From Candidatus Lernaella stagnicola (GTDB taxonomy: Bacteria > Lernaellota > Lernaellaia > Lernaellales > Lernaellaceae): 64,000 nucleotides of DNA. This document shows, in pieces, positions 26,437 through 35,031 of this stretch. The stretch is from the NCBI GenBank assembly GCA_030765525.1, contig JAVCCK010000008.1:154942-218941 (forward strand). The letters run 5' to 3'. The notes below the pieces were generated by a model. It was not told where the DNA came from. It made no database searches and was given only the letters and a program-made list of their open reading frames with translations. Position numbers and translations under genes: made by a program. Each line of letters begins with the position of its first letter. Position 1 is the stretch's first letter.

Positions 26437-28284
26437 TTGCCGCGAAAAAAACAAATTTCAGTGGCGCGTCTAAAAGTCATAAGTTCACAACACTGGTTCT
26501 CGCTGATTGTTTTCATTTGCTTACCGGCGATGCTGATACTCGCCAGTTGCGCCGACAGCGCCGACAACAACAACGACGACGGGATTGCCGACGACGACAG
26601 CGCATTGGTCGACGACGATGATAGCGCGCCCGTCGACGACGACGCCACCGACGACGACACATTTGCCGATGACGACGATGACTCGCCGCCGGTTGTTTAT
26701 CCGGCGCTGCTGCCGGGTCCGGGCGAGCCGGGGTATGACGCCGAGCTCGAAGCCAAGGCTCGCATGTACGACCGCTCGCACTTGGTATTCAACTGCGCCG
26801 GCCACGGCATCAATGCCGACGTGTCGGTCAACCTTGAAGACGAGGAAGACCGGCTGCTCATCGAAGAGTTCATTCAGGAAACCGACGGCTGGGATTTCGA
26901 AGCGTTTTCGGGCAAGACCGTAGACGAAGTCGTCGACACCTTCCACAAAGTCGCCGGCCTTTACGGTGGAGTGGGCATTGCAGCCGACGCCTACCGCTAC
27001 GGCGTGATGCGCGACCAAGGCTACACCGAGGACGAGGTCGACTTGGCGCGCGGCTTTTTGCAGCGCGACATCGAAACCATGTTCATCGCCTTTGAGATCA
27101 CCGGTATCCCGGGCATCATTCCCCGCGGCATCTGCAAAATCGACACACCCGGCTACTGCGCCGACTTGGAGACCACGCCGCTGTTTGACGAGTTCGGCGA
27201 TCCACTTCCCGAAGAGAAAAACAACGGCACGTGGCGCGAAGATAACACGCCCGATAACCGCTACCCCGGTTACAAGTGGGAAGACTCGTGCTCCCGCGAT
27301 ATGTACCTCGGTTGGGCCAACGCGGTCGGCGCGGTGTGGGAAGTCATTCAAGACGATCCGACTTTCGCCCAGGAAGATAAGGACAAACTCCAGCAATTCG
27401 CCGGCGACATGGGACGCGAACTCATGAAGCTTCGCCCCGCGCCGCCGTGGGGTGAGTTCGACCTGGAAATCTACGACGCGGACGGTCGCACGACGTACCA
27501 CGGTTACTTGAACGAAAACGCCTACGACCGAGTGTACCTGCCGTTTATTCCCCTGAAAGACGGCTTGTTCGCCACGATGGCCGTGGGCATTGTCTCCGCA
27601 CTGACCTACGTGTCGGAAGACCCGGTACTCGTCGACTATCTATACGACCATCTGCTCGGCGAGCGGGGACTCGACCGCGTTATTCAGAACCATCAACTCG
27701 GTCTGAACCTCTGGTGGCAAACGAACTTCAGCGGCTCGAATATGGCCTTCGAGGGGGCGCTTATGGCGGCGCGCTATGTCGCCACGTCGGAGGCGCGCGA
27801 CCGCATTCGCTGGTCGATCAAGGTTCACATGTACGAGAACGGCCTGTTGCTGCTGAGCCGCCAGCCGGAAGAGTACGCCTACAGTCTCTTCGATTTCGTA
27901 TACGCCGCGGCGATCGGTGGCTCCTCGGCTTACGCGCCCGCGTTGGAGCCGGCCGATTACGACGCCGTGGCTCGCGGTGTCCAAACCCTGCGCGAGTTTC
28001 CGGATCCGCCGTTTTGGGATTACGAAGTCGTCAACTGCGACGAAGACGAACTGGCGGCGCATTTGTGTGAACTCAACGACGGCACGATCGTCCATCCGCT
28101 GGGTGAGGTGGGGCGCAAGGGAACATTGATTTGCCAAGAGCCGATTCCACAACGCGTGCGGCCGCCGAGCAATTACCGTTGGCGCTCGGATCCTTACACG
28201 CCCAACGGCGGCGGCGACGGCAGCGGCATGCTTCCCGGCGTCGATTTCCGCTGGGCTTATTGGTACGCTCGCTGGGTGAAGTAA
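26437..28284 (+). CDS. Secreted lipoprotein with N-terminal Asp-rich tether
   Basis: About 615 residues from a TTG at 26437, chosen because AAGGAGG lies 8-9 bases upstream; an ATG at 26368 is in frame but lacks a ribosome site. The hydrophobic signal ends in the lipobox LASC. Directly after the Cys comes a tract of about 45 residues rich in Asp (DDDSALVDDDDSAPVDDD and similar), then a large helical domain with pairs of helices (GWANAVGAVWEVI, LFATMAVGIVSALTYV, NMAFEGALMAARYV) that might form an alpha/alpha toroid. No catalytic motif is recognised. It is probably surface or outer-membrane anchored. Confidence 0.65.
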   Translation: MPRKKQISVARLKVISSQHWFSLIVFICLPAMLILASCADSADNNNDDGIADDDSALVDDDDSAPVDDDATDDDTFADDDDDSPPVVYPALLPGPGEPGYDAELEAKARMYDRSHLVFNCAGHGINADVSVNLEDEEDRLLIEEFIQETDGWDFEAFSGKTVDEVVDTFHKVAGLYGGVGIAADAYRYGVMRDQGYTEDEVDLARGFLQRDIETMFIAFEITGIPGIIPRGICKIDTPGYCADLETTPLFDEFGDPLPEEKNNGTWREDNTPDNRYPGYKWEDSCSRDMYLGWANAVGAVWEVIQDDPTFAQEDKDKLQQFAGDMGRELMKLRPAPPWGEFDLEIYDADGRTTYHGYLNENAYDRVYLPFIPLKDGLFATMAVGIVSALTYVSEDPVLVDYLYDHLLGERGLDRVIQNHQLGLNLWWQTNFSGSNMAFEGALMAARYVATSEARDRIRWSIKVHMYENGLLLLSRQPEEYAYSLFDFVYAAAIGGSSAYAPALEPADYDAVARGVQTLREFPDPPFWDYEVVNCDEDELAAHLCELNDGTIVHPLGEVGRKGTLICQEPIPQRVRPPSNYRWRSDPYTPNGGGDGSGMLPGVDFRWAYWYARWVK

Positions 28285-28300
28285 CAAGAATCTGAAATAG

Positions 28301-28328
28301 AAAAGGCCGGGCACGAAGCCCGGCCTTT
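28301..28328. terminator. Bidirectional intrinsic terminator
   Basis: Perfect 12-base-pair hairpin, AAAAGGCCGGGC pairing with GCCCGGCCTTTT around ACGAA, flanked by A and T runs. It sits between two convergent genes and can stop transcription from both. Confidence 0.92.
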
Positions 28329-28350
28329 TTTGTTTGTGTTGTTGCGGTTA

Positions 28351-30069
28351 CTAGCAGCCGCACCCGCCCTCATCGTCGTTATCATCATCATCGTCGGCCG
28401 GCGGATTAATGTCACCGGCGTCATCGTCGCCACTATCGGTGTCGTCGTCGTCACCGTCGGTGTCGTCATCAGCGTCATCGTCGTCAGTATTAGCGGCTAT
28501 TTTGTACGAAACGGTGTCGCCGTCATCTTCCTGGCCATCGCTTACCGTGAGTTCGAAGGTGTATTCACCCGCTTCGATCGGCACGAAGGACGTGAGGTCC
28601 ACCGCGGTGTCGGCGATATCGACGTTGGGGCCGTCAAACAGCGTCCACACGTACGTCAGCGGATCATCGTCGTAGTCCATCGACGCGGAGCCGTCCAGCG
28701 TCATCGTGTCGCCGACGGCGCCTTCCTGGTCCTCGCCCGCGTTGGCGAAGGGCCGCACGTTCGTTTGTGTGTACCGGAATACCGAAAGGTCGATGCCAAC
28801 CGAATAGGCGATTTTCGGGTTGGCCCATTTAAGCTGGAAGATCGGGTTGCCGAGTTCCTCGATGGTTTCATCGTAATTCCAGGTATCCCCGCCGTCGTCG
28901 GTATAAAGGAGCACGGGCAAGAAGCTGATGAAGCTTTGGCCGGCGCCGCCGACGAAGCCCACATCGCCGATTTCGGGCTGGAACGACAAGGCCGCAGCCG
29001 CCCACTTCTGCACGTTGCCCATGTCTTGGGGCAGCGTATCGGAGACGTCTTCCCAGTTTTCGCCGTCGGTGGTGCGCCAGAGCGCCAGGGGCGTCGCGCC
29101 CGAGTGCGGCTCGCCGATGATGAAGCCGTTGTCGCTATCGATCATCTCGATGTTCAGGAAGCTGTAGTTCGGTTGACTCAGCATCAGGGTCCAGGTGGCG
29201 CCGCCGTCGTCGGTTCGCCATGCCATGCCCGCCGTGCCTTTGCTTGCGGAAGCGTTTTGCTCCCGATATTCCATGCGATACACCGGGTCCTTGGCCAGCC
29301 GGGCCATGTGCAGCAAATATTCGACCCGTTGCTGCGGGTCTTCGATCGATAGGGCGTCCTTTTCGTCCTCGGGCAATCCCGAAGCTAGAAAGCCGGTGTC
29401 TTGATCGAGGAATTTTACCGCGTTGAAGAAGGTCAGCAGGTTGCCGGGGGCGCTGATTTTATTCCACGTGGCGCCGCCGTCCTGCGTGCGTACCAACAAA
29501 TGCGGCATACCGGCTGCGTATCCGACGGATTCATCCACGAAGTCCATCATCATGATCATGTTGAACATGGCCGGGCCGTTGAGTTCGGCTTCGTTAAAGG
29601 TCTGGCCGCCGTCTTCGGTGTAAAGAATATACGGCTTCATTTGAAAGATGCACTTGAACAAGCACTCGGGTGCGGGCGTATTTTCGATGCACTCATCATC
29701 GACGCCGAAACCGGCGTACGCGGCGCGGTCAGGCGAAGCGGCGTCGTTGGCGAGCGTGAAGGAAAACAATTCAAGTATGGAGCATTCGTTGCCGCCGCCG
29801 ACCGAGGTCTGAATGATCGGATCCCAATTCGAGCCCCCGTCGACGCTCTTCCAGCCGCTGTCCATATCGAAGCCGCCGACTTGCTGCAAGCCTGCGGTGT
29901 ACAGGTTGTCGATGTCGCCGATTCCCAAGCTCAAGAACACGGCATTGGATAATCCTGGAGGCCCTCCAAGCGAGTGCAGCTTCTCCCACTCGCCGTATTC
30001 GGCCTGCGCCGTCGTGGCGGCGGTGAGGGCAATCATCAAGAAAATCAAGAACGCATATTTTTTCATCAT
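28351..30069 (-). CDS. Secreted BNR/YCF48-like propeller and PKD protein with Asp-rich tail ending GGCGC
   Basis: 572 residues with a signal peptide (KYAFLIFLMIALTAATTAQA). At least six Asp-box/BNR-type motifs are visible (KSVDGGSNW, YTEDGGQTF, RTQDGGATW, RTDDGGATW, RTTDGENW, YTDDGGDTW), as in sialidase- or YCF48-like beta-propellers. A PKD-type domain follows (ANAGEDQEGAVGDTMTLDGSASMD). The last 50 residues are almost all Asp with Thr, Gly and Asn and end exactly in GGCGC with no membrane span after it. It is probably displayed outside the cell; the tail may be an anchoring or sorting signal. Confidence 0.75.
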   Translation of the reverse strand: MMKKYAFLIFLMIALTAATTAQAEYGEWEKLHSLGGPPGLSNAVFLSLGIGDIDNLYTAGLQQVGGFDMDSGWKSVDGGSNWDPIIQTSVGGGNECSILELFSFTLANDAASPDRAAYAGFGVDDECIENTPAPECLFKCIFQMKPYILYTEDGGQTFNEAELNGPAMFNMIMMMDFVDESVGYAAGMPHLLVRTQDGGATWNKISAPGNLLTFFNAVKFLDQDTGFLASGLPEDEKDALSIEDPQQRVEYLLHMARLAKDPVYRMEYREQNASASKGTAGMAWRTDDGGATWTLMLSQPNYSFLNIEMIDSDNGFIIGEPHSGATPLALWRTTDGENWEDVSDTLPQDMGNVQKWAAAALSFQPEIGDVGFVGGAGQSFISFLPVLLYTDDGGDTWNYDETIEELGNPIFQLKWANPKIAYSVGIDLSVFRYTQTNVRPFANAGEDQEGAVGDTMTLDGSASMDYDDDPLTYVWTLFDGPNVDIADTAVDLTSFVPIEAGEYTFELTVSDGQEDDGDTVSYKIAANTDDDDADDDTDGDDDDTDSGDDDAGDINPPADDDDDNDDEGGCGC

Positions 30070-30122
30070 GGCTCCTTCGGTGCGACCAAGAGGTGGTCGT
30101 AAAGCGCATTCAAAACGGTGCC

Positions 30123-30151
30123 ATTTACCGGTAAAAGCGGCGGAAAGTCAA
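30123..30151 (-). promoter_or_regulatory. Candidate promoter for the propeller/PKD gene
   Basis: Minus-strand TTGACT (30151-30146), 17-base spacer and GTAAAT (30128-30123; with an 18-base spacer TAAATG). It lies about 55 bases before the ATG at 30069. Confidence 0.45.
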
Positions 30152-30163
30152 ATAAACGATGTC

Positions 30164-30745
30164 TCAATCGTTTCTATTATTGAGATTCGGCCGTGGCAGG
30201 TCGGCGTCCCAAAAGGCGTCGTCGCGATCCAGACTTGCGTTGGCGAAACGCGCGGCGGCAAAAAGAAAGTCGCTGGAACGATTAATGAATTTCTGCACCA
30301 GGGGGTCCACATCTTCAGCGGCGGCGAGGGTGACAATCAGCCGCTCGGCGCGGCGGCAGACGGTGCGGGCCACGTGCAGAAACGCCGCGCATTGTGAGCC
30401 GCCGGGCAGAATAAAGCGCGACAGCGGGCCGGTCGTCTTTTCGAAATGGTCGATGGCCTCTTCCAAGAAAGCGACGTCTTCCGGCGCAATTCCGGGAGGC
30501 GTAATGTCTGAGTCGGGCGGTGTGGCCAGGTTGGACGAACAATTGAAGAAGCGGTTTTGCAGATAGGTCAGCGCGGGGCCGAGGGTCGAATCTTGGGTAC
30601 AAGCCCGCGCCACACCCACCCACGAATTGGCCTCGTCGATGGTGCCGTAGGCTTGGACGCGCAGGGAATCCTTGGAAACGCGGCGGTTATCCACGAGCGA
30701 TGTTTGCCCCTTGTCACCCTTGCGCGTGTAGATTTGCGATCCCAT
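30164..30745 (-). CDS. PduO-type cob(I)alamin adenosyltransferase
   Basis: Transfers adenosyl from ATP to cob(I)alamin to make adenosylcobalamin. About 193 residues from the ATG at 30745. Family signatures are IYTRKGDKGQTSL at the start, VQAYGTIDEANSWVG near 30-44, and FILPGGSQCAAFLHVARTVCRRAER near 115-135, followed by FINRSSDFLF. It fits the B12 theme of the flanking methionine-cycle genes. Confidence 0.93.
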   Translation of the reverse strand: MGSQIYTRKGDKGQTSLVDNRRVSKDSLRVQAYGTIDEANSWVGVARACTQDSTLGPALTYLQNRFFNCSSNLATPPDSDITPPGIAPEDVAFLEEAIDHFEKTTGPLSRFILPGGSQCAAFLHVARTVCRRAERLIVTLAAAEDVDPLVQKFINRSSDFLFAAARFANASLDRDDAFWDADLPRPNLNNRND

Positions 30746-30798
30746 GGCATCCTCGCGGTTTCGGTTGCATTCGAAATGTAGTGGGCTCGCGCGGGCAG

Positions 30799-31696
30799 TC
30801 AAGTAAGCGTGATGTTCGGTGCGGCTTTATCCGGCGCGGGACGCGGCTGGGTCAACGCGAGCCCGACGGCCAAGAGGATCACCGCCCTGGCTCCATGTCG
30901 GTCTTTCGCCGACCCAGGCCCAGGAAACGAGGATCCCCACCACAGGTTGGATGAAGATGGTGATGGCGACCTTCGAGGTCGTGTCTTCCCGCAGCGCGAT
31001 GTACCACCAGGTGTAGCCGCCGACCGTGCAAATGAGTGACAGATACACGACAAGAACAAACCAATCGACTGACGTGAGTGCGCCGAGCTTCGGCCAAAAG
31101 CCGAGAAAAGATAGGGCGATGCCATTTACGAGCGAGCCGCTCAGCAAGGCGTAAGTAACGATCTTCAGCGGCGGATTTCGATACAACAGCTCTTTACCGA
31201 GAACGGAGAAGATCGCCTCGAAGAAAACGCCGCCGGCGATGAGAAAAACCGACAACGGATTGATCGCACCGCCGGTGCGCCAAAATTCCGAGAGCGTGAT
31301 CGCGCCGCCGAAAGCGATCAGCAACGCGACCGCGGTGCGCCGGCCGACCTTTTCACGCAAGTACAAATAAGCGCCAAGCGAAACGAGCAGGGGCTCCGCC
31401 GAGGTGAGAATCGCCGCGTCCGACGACCGGCCCATGCTGACGCCGGTGTACATTAACAGGGGGCAGAGGGTGAAAGTCGAAACGCCGATGACGACGCACC
31501 GCCCGAAATCGCCCAGGGTGATGCCTAGCCCGCCGCGGGCGTACGTGATCAGCAGCAACGGCACGACGGCGACCAGGTAACGCGTCGAGGTGACCAGGAA
31601 GTACGGCGCGTGCTGCATCAAGTCTTTGGTGCCCGCGTAGGTCCCGGCCCACAGGACGTTCATCAGCACGAGCATGAGGAGGGTGGAGCGCTTCAC
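30799..31696 (-). pseudogene. EamA/DMT-family transporter with a 3' frameshift
   Basis: A ten-span drug/metabolite-type permease. The frame from ATG 31696 stops at 30827 (289 residues) and its last 20 residues (GGDPLGRRARVDPAASRAG) are charged where a tenth span should be. In the next frame the same DNA reads AVILLAVGLALTQPRPAPDKAAPN to a stop at 30799, a convincing membrane span and tail. Adding one base beside the CCC at 30885-30887 joins the two. It is either a real recent frameshift or a base-call error in a G run. EamA repeats are otherwise intact. Confidence 0.75.
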
Positions 31697-31717
31697 GATA
31701 GTTTGCGGCGCGCGCGG

Positions 31718-31879
31718 TTAGAGTTTATCGAAAGAACTTTTGGCCGCGTAGCAAATCGGACACGTCCAGTTATCCGGCAGGTTCTCGAACGCGGTGCCGG
31801 GCGGGAAGCCGCGCGCGGGGTCGCCTTTTGCCGGGTCGTAGACATAGCCGCAATTCACGCAGACATATTTTTCAGGCAT
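31718..31879 (-). CDS. Rubredoxin
   Basis: A 53-residue single-iron electron carrier. The minus strand reads [20 protein letters not shown] and ends [16 protein letters not shown]. Iron ligands are C7-x2-C10 and C40-x2-C43. It lies 8 bases after the homocysteine methyltransferase/MTHFR gene and 21 bases before the transporter, so it probably belongs to the same transcript. Rubredoxins are common in anaerobes and microaerobes, for example in oxygen or superoxide reduction. Confidence 0.95.
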   Translation of the reverse strand: MPEKYVCVNCGYVYDPAKGDPARGFPPGTAFENLPDNWTCPICYAAKSSFDKL

Positions 31880-31887
31880 ACGGTCTC

Positions 31888-33714
31888 CTAATCCTGAATG
31901 ACCGCCAACGCCGTGTTGACGTTGCCGAAAGGCGCACTGACCTGAATGCCCGCCACATGATCGCGCATCGCATCGCGCAGTTCACGGGCGATCGTGATGC
32001 CGACGGCGCGGGCTTCTTCCTTGGTAGCGGCGCCGGCCATACGCTTCATAACGGCTTCGGGCACGTGCACGCCGGGCACTTCATTGTTCATGAACTCGGC
32101 GTTGCGAAGGCTGGCAAGCGGCCAGATCCCGGCGAGGATCGGGATGCGCGAATCGCCGACGCGTTCCACGAAACGCAGCAGAACTTCCGGGTCGAAAACC
32201 GGTTGGGTGATGCAATACTCGGCCCCCGCTTCAATCTTCTGGTGAAAACGATCGACCTCGCGTTCTTGATCCAAATGGGTCGGATCCGTGCCCACGCCGA
32301 TGATGAAGCACGTAGGCGGCCGCACCGGGTGGCCGCCGATATCCACGCCGCGATTAAGCCGCGCGGCGATCTTCGTGTAGCCGATCGAATCCAGGTCGAA
32401 AACCGCCGTTGCGAAAGGGTAGTCGCCAAGCTTCGGCGGGTCGCCAGTGATGATCAAAATATTGTTAATGCCCGCCGCGGCGCAGCCCAACAGGTCCGAT
32501 TGCATGCCGATCACGTTGCGGTCGCGGCAAGTCAGGTGCAGGATCACCTCGATGCCGACGTTCTGTTGAATCTGCATCGCGGCGATCAGCGGGCTGACGC
32601 GGCTGGAGGCGCGCGGCCCGTCGGGAATGTTGATGGCGTCCACGCCCTGGATGTGGCACGTCCTTGCCCGTTCGATGGTGCGGGTCAAGTCGTATCCCAG
32701 CGGGGGGACGATCTCTACGGTGGTTACCCACTGGCCATGGGCGATCTTCCACGCGAAACGCGATTTCTCCTCGGTGGCGCAGGCGTCGACGAGTTCCACG
32801 TCCGCCTCGGGTTTCTCGACAATCTCCACGTGCTTCTTGTGCATCGTCTTGACGCTCGACGCCAATTCTCGAATGTGTTCCGGAGCGGTGCCGCAGCAGC
32901 CGCCGACGGCGCGCGCGCCGACCTGCACGAAATGCAGCGCGTAGGTCATGAAGTACTCGGGGCTGGTCATGTAGATCAGGCGGTCGTCGACGGTCTTTGG
33001 GAACCCGGCGTTGGGTTGCACGAGCACCGGGTAAGGCGACCGGGGGATGAATTGCTCCAGAAACTCCAGCCATTCGGCGGGGCCCACGCCGCAGTTGAAG
33101 CCCAGCATGATCGGTTCCGGCAAATCCTCTGGGAAGGGCGCGTAGATCATGTCGATTGTTTCGCCGTAGCGTGTGATGCCCTGCTCGCCGACGGTGATGC
33201 TCGGAATGTAGGGCATGTCGTGTTGCGCGGCGGCGCGAATGGCGGCCAGCAGCGTTTCGCGCCGGCTGAAGGTTTCGATGATCAAGAAGTCGACGCCGCC
33301 CGCTTTCAAACCGCCGATCGATTCGGCGAACATCTCGATGGCTTTTTCGGGCTCCAACCCGCCGAGGCCGACCGCGACGCCCAAGGGACCGACGCTGCCG
33401 GCGACCAGGCAGTCGTCGCCGGCCACTTCACGCGCGATTTCCGCCGCCGCTTTGTTGATGGCGAAGGTTTGATCGGCAAGCAGAAAAGGCGTCAGCTTGC
33501 GGCGATTGGCCCCGAAGCTGTTGGTCGTAAGCACGTCGGCGCCCGCGCGCTTGTTGGCTTCGTGTACTTCGCGGATCATTTCCGGCTTCGTCAGGTTGAG
33601 CTGATCGTAACAAACGTTGACGAACTGGTGCCGCTTGTACAGTTCCGTGCCCATTGCGCCGTCAAAGACGACGACCCGCTCCGCCAACAGTTCCCGCAAT
33701 GTTTTCTCTGCCAT
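31888..33714 (-). CDS. Fused homocysteine S-methyltransferase / methylenetetrahydrofolate reductase
   Basis: 608 residues from the ATG at 33714, preceded by GAGG. The N-terminal half is a homocysteine S-methyltransferase ([15 protein letters not shown], then NCGVGP and zinc-ligand [14 protein letters not shown] near residue 270). The C-terminal half is a MetF-type TIM barrel ([18 protein letters not shown], then [34 protein letters not shown]). It resembles YitJ-type bifunctional proteins. It supplies methyltetrahydrofolate, and possibly methionine directly, beside MetH. An apparent longer frame upstream reads through the divergent gene and is rejected. Confidence 0.92.
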   Translation of the reverse strand: MAEKTLRELLAERVVVFDGAMGTELYKRHQFVNVCYDQLNLTKPEMIREVHEANKRAGADVLTTNSFGANRRKLTPFLLADQTFAINKAAAEIAREVAGDDCLVAGSVGPLGVAVGLGGLEPEKAIEMFAESIGGLKAGGVDFLIIETFSRRETLLAAIRAAAQHDMPYIPSITVGEQGITRYGETIDMIYAPFPEDLPEPIMLGFNCGVGPAEWLEFLEQFIPRSPYPVLVQPNAGFPKTVDDRLIYMTSPEYFMTYALHFVQVGARAVGGCCGTAPEHIRELASSVKTMHKKHVEIVEKPEADVELVDACATEEKSRFAWKIAHGQWVTTVEIVPPLGYDLTRTIERARTCHIQGVDAINIPDGPRASSRVSPLIAAMQIQQNVGIEVILHLTCRDRNVIGMQSDLLGCAAAGINNILIITGDPPKLGDYPFATAVFDLDSIGYTKIAARLNRGVDIGGHPVRPPTCFIIGVGTDPTHLDQEREVDRFHQKIEAGAEYCITQPVFDPEVLLRFVERVGDSRIPILAGIWPLASLRNAEFMNNEVPGVHVPEAVMKRMAGAATKEEARAVGITIARELRDAMRDHVAGIQVSAPFGNVNTALAVIQD

Positions 33715-33905
33715 GTTGCAACCTCGCTGATTTGGTATTGTAGCCAGTCCTTTGCAGTTGGTACAGGTGCCACCCGCCAGACCGGGTCGGGCATCGCGAT
33801 TGAACGTGGCGTGGATCAACGGCCTTTTTCGGGGAAAAGTGACAGTGTGCCGCAAATTCGTTACAGTGGTTTCATGGCGGAAAATGAGAAAAGCGGAATT
33901 GCCGC

Positions 33906-34997
33906 GTGGTGAAACGCCTCGCGATTGGGCTGGCCGTGGTCGGCGCCGTCGCCGGCTTATGGATCGGGCTTTTGGTGCAGTCACAACAGAACCGCGCCTC
34001 GGCGCCGCGTCCATCTCCCATCGTGCATCGCTTCGAGGTCGATCGGGTTTGGACATGTGAAAAGGCGGACACCGAGAACGGAAAATTCTACAAGCGTTGC
34101 CGGTGCGACGAAGATTACTTCCGGCGCCTGTTTTCGAAGATACCCCCGGGCGGAGTCGATAGCACGCCTCACGCAATTGGCGGCGAGACGGTGTTGATTC
34201 AATCTAAGCAAGCAGCCCCGTTGGTGGACCGGCCATCGGTCGATCAGATGAAAGCCGAAGTGACACGCCGGCTCGCAATCGAAACGGTATTCGGCGCGGG
34301 TGTTGAAAAAGACATGACCGTCATTGAAACCAGGCGTTGGCGGCAGAACGGGAGTGAAGCCCGAGAGATTCTTCTCGTCGACGATCTTGTCGGCGAAATA
34401 AAAATCATCCTCCTGGTTCCCAACGGGCTAACGCCAATCGGTGGATTTCCGGCCGTCATCGGCCTCCATGGCCACCCGGGTTGCGCCGAGGATTTTCTTC
34501 ATAATTTCAACGGTGACAAGCTCGCAAGGCAAGGGTTCGTCGTTTTGATGCCGTCTTTCCGTGTCATGTGCGCCGACGGCAACGAATCACGTCTTGCAAA
34601 AAGCGCACTTCAGCACGGCACCTCGCTGTTGGCGATTCGCGTTTATGAGACGATCCGAGCGCTGACATATTTGAAGACGCTCGATTACGTGAACCCGACC
34701 CGGATTTCCCTGATCGGGCATTCCGGCGGCGGGAGCATCGCCAATGTCATGCGGTGGTTAGACGTTGGCCTTGCGGCTGTGTGTCTTGATGATTGGCCCG
34801 CAAAATACTTCCAAGTTGGTCAAGTTCTTTCCGTTGTCCCAGGTGACGCGATGCCGGCACTTCCAGACATTTCACGTTTTCTCATAAGCGATGTTGAAAA
34901 ATTTTCCCCCATCCCGACCAAAGTGTTTCCATACGGATTTCCGGAAGGCGTGGAACCTATTGTCAGTTTTTTGCGTTCTGGCCGGCGGGGTAGATGA
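33906..34997 (+). CDS. Alpha/beta hydrolase of dienelactone-hydrolase type, membrane anchored
   Basis: 363 residues from a GTG at 33906 or 33909. An N-terminal signal anchor (LAIGLAVVGAVAGLWIGLLV) precedes the hydrolase fold: oxyanion-type loop GLHGHPGCAEDF near residue 185 and nucleophile elbow GHSGGGS with Ser near 272. The C-terminus reads FPYGFPEGVEPIVSFL where relatives usually carry the catalytic His, and no obvious replacement is seen. It is isolated on the plus strand between minus-strand methionine genes and its base composition is slightly less GC-rich, which hints at insertion. Substrate unknown. Confidence 0.65.
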   Translation: MVKRLAIGLAVVGAVAGLWIGLLVQSQQNRASAPRPSPIVHRFEVDRVWTCEKADTENGKFYKRCRCDEDYFRRLFSKIPPGGVDSTPHAIGGETVLIQSKQAAPLVDRPSVDQMKAEVTRRLAIETVFGAGVEKDMTVIETRRWRQNGSEAREILLVDDLVGEIKIILLVPNGLTPIGGFPAVIGLHGHPGCAEDFLHNFNGDKLARQGFVVLMPSFRVMCADGNESRLAKSALQHGTSLLAIRVYETIRALTYLKTLDYVNPTRISLIGHSGGGSIANVMRWLDVGLAAVCLDDWPAKYFQVGQVLSVVPGDAMPALPDISRFLISDVEKFSPIPTKVFPYGFPEGVEPIVSFLRSGRRGR

Positions 34998-35031
34998 GGC
35001 GTGGGCAGCTCGGATTCGCACGGCCGGTGCC

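Noticed and set aside
28330..29352. A 340-residue plus-strand ORF opposite the Asp-rich tail
   Set aside because: The Val/Ile-rich start is simply the complement of Asp codons; the minus-strand gene has a signal peptide and BNR repeats.
30154..30173. AAACGAT/ATCGTTT hairpin at the end of the cobalamin adenosyltransferase gene as a terminator
   Set aside because: The stem is only 7 A/T-rich pairs with no proper T run and the stop codon is in its loop; too weak to annotate.
31828..33912. A 694-residue plus-strand ORF
   Set aside because: It is antisense to the methyltransferase/MTHFR gene and has no domain or ribosome site.
31888..34176. A 762-residue reading of the homocysteine methyltransferase starting at 34176
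   Set aside because: The first 150 residues are basic, low-quality sequence antisense to the hydrolase gene; the family start and a ribosome site are at 33714.
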